DNA from: Clostridia bacterium | GTDB taxonomy: Bacteria > Bacillota > Clostridia > Oscillospirales > CAG-382 | Assembly: GCA_017447445.1 (NCBI GenBank) | Contig: JAFSNK010000021.1 | Coordinates: 103,390-167,389 of the forward strand | Length of the DNA: 64,000 nt | Direction of reading: 5' to 3' | Shown here: one piece after another, positions 61,015-64,000 of the stretch | Numbering within the stretch: position 1 is the stretch's first letter | Layout of the letters: each line of letters opens with the position of its first letter | Made by a program: the position numbers and the translations under genes | The notes under the pieces: generated by a model | What the model saw: only the letters and a program-made list of their open reading frames with translations | Database searches by the model: none | Told to the model about the DNA's origin: nothing

Positions 61015-62384
61015 ACGTTAAAAAAGCATTATCACTGATTATCGCGCTGTTTACCCTGCTTTCTTTCGCCGCCTGCGATTTTTCGGGCGAGAAGAACAAT
61101 TCAGTCCCCGAATCGGGGATCAGCACTCCCGCTTCTTCAAAAGCGGAAAGCACGGTTTCGCAAGACGAAAGCACCGGCCCGAACGTTATCGAAAAAACGT
61201 TTACCGGAGTAAACGTGCTTCTTGACGGCACCGACGCGCTCGAGGATTCGGGCTACACGCTCGACAGCGTGTTCGACCGGCAGATAGACGTTACCGTCAG
61301 AGGCGCGGAAGAAGACGTCAACTCGCTTATGCTTGCCGATATTTCCGCGTATATAGACGTTGCTTCCGTCGCGGACGAAGGCGAAGCGGACTTTCTTATC
61401 TACGTAAACGTGCCGGATAAAGTCGATTTCGTTTCCGCTTCCGAAAGCACCGTTACCGTAAAGATAGTAAAACGCGAAGTCGAGATCGTTCCGGTCCAGG
61501 ACGGCGACGCTTATATGCAGGGCGGCATAATCATTACCGGAAAACGCGGGATGGAACCGTTCGGAGGCACCGCGGCTTACGGCGCTGCCACCGCGAAAAC
61601 GATAAACAACTTTAAGAAGGCGATAGGCGACGGCGTTAACGTTTACGTGCTTGCCGAACCGCTTGCTTCCGCGTTCTACGCGCCGGAAAAATACGCGTAC
61701 GCGATCAAGAACCACAAGGATTGCTTCGAAGGTCTGCGCGACGCGCTGGAAGACGTTAAATACGTCGACGCGCTCGGCGCTTTAAGTCTTCACATCGACG
61801 AAGATATTTATTCCCGCACCGACCACCACTGGAACGCGCTGGGCGCCTATTACGCCTGCAAAGAGTTTGCAAAAACGGCGGGCACTCCGTTCGACGATCT
61901 TTCCACCTTCACGGTGCAGAGCGAAAGCGGTATCGTCGGATCGCTTTACGCGTTCTCCAAAGCTCAGGTGCTTAAAGACAACCCAGATACCTTCGTTTGG
62001 TACATACCCACGCGCAACCACAGCGTCAGCTATTACAACGTAAACAACTTTTCCGGCCCGATAATGTCCGATAAAACGCTGTTCTCCAACGCAAGCGGGT
62101 ATATCAAATTCATCTACGGAGATTCCTACACCACCGATATAATCACCGACGTAGGCAACGGCAGAAGACTTCTCGTTTTCAAGGACAGCTACGGCAACGC
62201 GCTGGCTCCCTTCCTCGTTTCGATGTTCGACGAAATAATCATCGCCGACTTCCGCGAGTTCCAGGTGGATACACGCGCGTTCATAAAAGAGCACGGCATA
62301 ACCGACGTGTGCTTTGCGCTGTGCGCGTTCGCGACCGTCAACGCGGGCAGCTACGTCAACAAACTCGTTGCAAACATGAAATAA
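61011..62384 (+). CDS. DHHW-family lipoprotein, paralogue of the preceding protein
   Basis: 457 residues. The lipobox SFAAC gives a lipidated Cys at about 22, followed by a Ser/Thr linker. An added domain of about 120 residues (about 60-175) with repeats of VNVLLDGTDAL and VTVRGAEEDV looks like a YbbR-type or Ig-like fold. Then comes the SGNH/DHHW domain with RTDHHWNALG and FKDSYGNALAPFL, the same two motifs as the neighbour. Same predicted role but a different membrane attachment, so the two may act on different polymers or in sequence. Confidence 0.86.
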   Translation: MNVKKALSLIIALFTLLSFAACDFSGEKNNSVPESGISTPASSKAESTVSQDESTGPNVIEKTFTGVNVLLDGTDALEDSGYTLDSVFDRQIDVTVRGAEEDVNSLMLADISAYIDVASVADEGEADFLIYVNVPDKVDFVSASESTVTVKIVKREVEIVPVQDGDAYMQGGIIITGKRGMEPFGGTAAYGAATAKTINNFKKAIGDGVNVYVLAEPLASAFYAPEKYAYAIKNHKDCFEGLRDALEDVKYVDALGALSLHIDEDIYSRTDHHWNALGAYYACKEFAKTAGTPFDDLSTFTVQSESGIVGSLYAFSKAQVLKDNPDTFVWYIPTRNHSVSYYNVNNFSGPIMSDKTLFSNASGYIKFIYGDSYTTDIITDVGNGRRLLVFKDSYGNALAPFLVSMFDEIIIADFREFQVDTRAFIKEHGITDVCFALCAFATVNAGSYVNKLVANMK

Positions 62385-62396
62385 GGAGTTGATTCT

Positions 62397-64000
62397 ATGG
62401 CCTCGGCAGGATATCCTTTCGATCCCGCGGAAATAACCGAAAAGCGCAAACGCATCAAGCGCGAGCTTCTTGCCGACGGCACGAAGCGGATAAAAAAGAA
62501 TATCGCGGTGCTCGGCGGATCCACGACAAACGATATCGTTTCCGCGTTGGAGGTATTCCTTCTGCGCGAAGGTATAGAGCCCGCGTTTTACCAGTCGGAA
62601 TACAACCGCTTCTGGCAGGACGCGATGTTCGAAAACGCCGAACTGCGCGAATTCAAGCCAGACGTGATATTTATACACACGTCCTACCGTAATATCGCCG
62701 CGTTCCTTCCCGCGGCTTCGGCTTCCAAAGAGGATTGCGAAAGCGCGCTTAACGAACGGTTCGATTACTACCGCAGGATGTGGGACCGCCTGCTTTCGGA
62801 ATACGCCTGCCCTGTCGTTCAGAACAACTTCGAACTGCCGCCCTACCGCATAATGGGCAACCGCGATTGCTTCGATAACGCCGGGAGCGTGCGCTTTATA
62901 AATACGCTAAACGGTATGTTCGCCGACTACGCGCGCGAGCATCAGGGGTTCTATATAAACGATATAAACTACGTTTCCTCCTGCGTGGGGCTCGACAGAT
63001 GGCACGACGAAAAGGCGTGGTGTATGTATAAATACTGCTGCGCGGTGGACGTTATACCCTATCTTTCTTTCAACGTTTCGCGCATAATAAAATCGCTGTT
63101 CGGCAGGAACAAAAAGGTGCTTGCGCTCGACCTGGACAACACGCTTTGGGGCGGCGTTGTCGGCGACGACGGCGTGGAGGGGATCGAAATAGGCGAAGAG
63201 ACCGGGACCGCCGAATGCTTCAAGGGTTTTCAGACTTACCTGAAGAAGCAAAAAGACATCGGCATAATGCTTACTGTCGCTTCCAAGAACGACCACGAAA
63301 ACGCCGTTGCGGGGCTGAACCACCCGGAAGGCGTACTGCGTCCGGACGATTTTATAGTGATAAAAGCCAACTGGGAGACAAAGGACCGCAACCTTGCCGC
63401 CACGGCGAAGGAGATGGATCTCGGTATAGATTCCTTTGTATTCCTGGACGACAACCCCACCGAGCGCGCGCTCGTTTCGCGCAGTCTGCCCGCGGTTTCC
63501 GTCCCGCCGATGGATTCTCCGGACGAATATATACGCACCGTTGATAAAAACGGGTATTTCGAAGTAACGAATTTTTCCGCGGACGACCTTAAACGAAACG
63601 ATATGTATAAGGCGAACGTAAAACGCGCGGAACAGATGACGGAGTTCACCGATTATCACGAATACCTGTTAAGTCTGGATATGCGCGCGGAGATACTTCC
63701 CTTCTCGCCCGTGTATATGCAGCGCATATCGCAGTTGACGAACAAATCCAACCAGTTCAACCTTACGACGCGGCGCTATACCCAGCCGGAGATCGAATCA
63801 GTCGCCGCGGACGGAAATCATATTACGCTTTACGGCAAGCTGGAGGATACCTTCGGCGACAACGGAGTGGTCTCCGTCGTGATAGGCGCCGTCGACGGCG
63901 CGGTCTGCGATATCGAGCTGTGGCTTATGAGCTGCCGCGTGCTTAAAAAGAACATGGAGTACGCTATGCTCGATACCCTTGCCGGCGAATGCGCAAAGCG
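62397..64000 (+). CDS. FkbH-like HAD-IIIC family protein (partial, runs off the right edge)
   Basis: 534 codons visible from ATG 62397 (AAGGAG upstream). The N-terminal SGNH-like part starts IAVLGGSTTNDIV. The HAD-IIIC core has LALDLDNTLWGGVVGDDG (catalytic Asp pair), TVASKND and FVFLDDNP. The C-terminal GNAT-like part follows (NLTTRRY, EDTFGDNGVVSVV). FkbH enzymes dephosphorylate and load a glyceryl group onto a carrier protein in polyketide pathways; related proteins occur in glycan-acylation clusters. Here it is 12 bases after the DHHW lipoprotein. The remaining C-terminus and any carrier-protein gene lie beyond 64000. Confidence 0.88.
   Translation, partial: MASAGYPFDPAEITEKRKRIKRELLADGTKRIKKNIAVLGGSTTNDIVSALEVFLLREGIEPAFYQSEYNRFWQDAMFENAELREFKPDVIFIHTSYRNIAAFLPAASASKEDCESALNERFDYYRRMWDRLLSEYACPVVQNNFELPPYRIMGNRDCFDNAGSVRFINTLNGMFADYAREHQGFYINDINYVSSCVGLDRWHDEKAWCMYKYCCAVDVIPYLSFNVSRIIKSLFGRNKKVLALDLDNTLWGGVVGDDGVEGIEIGEETGTAECFKGFQTYLKKQKDIGIMLTVASKNDHENAVAGLNHPEGVLRPDDFIVIKANWETKDRNLAATAKEMDLGIDSFVFLDDNPTERALVSRSLPAVSVPPMDSPDEYIRTVDKNGYFEVTNFSADDLKRNDMYKANVKRAEQMTEFTDYHEYLLSLDMRAEILPFSPVYMQRISQLTNKSNQFNLTTRRYTQPEIESVAADGNHITLYGKLEDTFGDNGVVSVVIGAVDGAVCDIELWLMSCRVLKKNMEYAMLDTLAGECAK

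Overview
The window looks like the chromosome of a spore-forming Clostridia-type Bacillota, probably an uncultivated gut or rumen lineage. The grounds are the gdpP-rplI-dnaB block, the rpsF-ssb-rpsR block, a spoVAC-AD-AE operon, a Gram-positive LexA box at recA, mini-RNase III next to cysS, and many ideal sigma-A promoters (TTGaca-N17-TATAAT). Base composition is near 50% GC. I see no phage, insertion sequence, rRNA or CRISPR array. Coding density is high and most genes are on the minus strand up to about 49.9 kb.

Layout. 1-11.2 kb (minus): aminotransferase-trpS-parE-parC, then gdpP-rplI-dnaB-tilS (tilS runs off the left edge). 11.4 kb (plus): a lone PduL phosphotransacylase. 12-17.6 kb (minus): a four-gene operon of DUF2156 protein, MATE transporter fused to an RsbW-like ATPase domain, GNAT, and a membrane PP2C phosphatase that also ends in an RsbW-like ATPase domain. 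17.8-26.6 kb (minus): Nudix hydrolase, enolase, a large discoidin/DUF4855 lipoprotein, a two-component system, and an acyl-ligase/acyl-carrier pair. 26.8-31 kb (plus): spoVA operon and an MMPL exporter. 31.2-39.2 kb (minus): ZIP metal transporter with two matching palindromes, tRNA-Arg, and an operon of Cthe_2159-like lipoprotein, degenerate receiver, degenerate histidine kinase, VTC domain and DUF4956, beside an intact paralogous two-component pair. 39.3-43.4 kb (minus): small membrane protein, acyl-CoA synthetase, cyclophilin lipoprotein, and LytTR/DUF3021. 43.6-49.9 kb (minus): tRNA-Lys and a compact seven-gene run recA-recX-rimO-pgsA-cysS-mrnC-lexA behind a LexA box. 50-54.9 kb (plus): prs, rpsF-ssb-rpsR, queG, and XRE-cupin-rsmA. 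55-57.2 kb: a kinase-like protein and a HAD phosphatase transcribed divergently, plus two decayed small membrane-protein genes. 57.3-64 kb (plus): a YihY membrane protein and an MBOAT-DHHW-DHHW-FkbH cluster, cut by the right edge, probably for O-acylation of an extracellular polymer.

The best candidates for undescribed biology are the MATE-ATPase/PP2C-ATPase operon, the degenerate kinase-receiver pair inside the VTC/DUF4956 operon, and the MBOAT-DHHW-FkbH cluster. Function calls rest on motifs and family resemblance read by eye; no searches were run.
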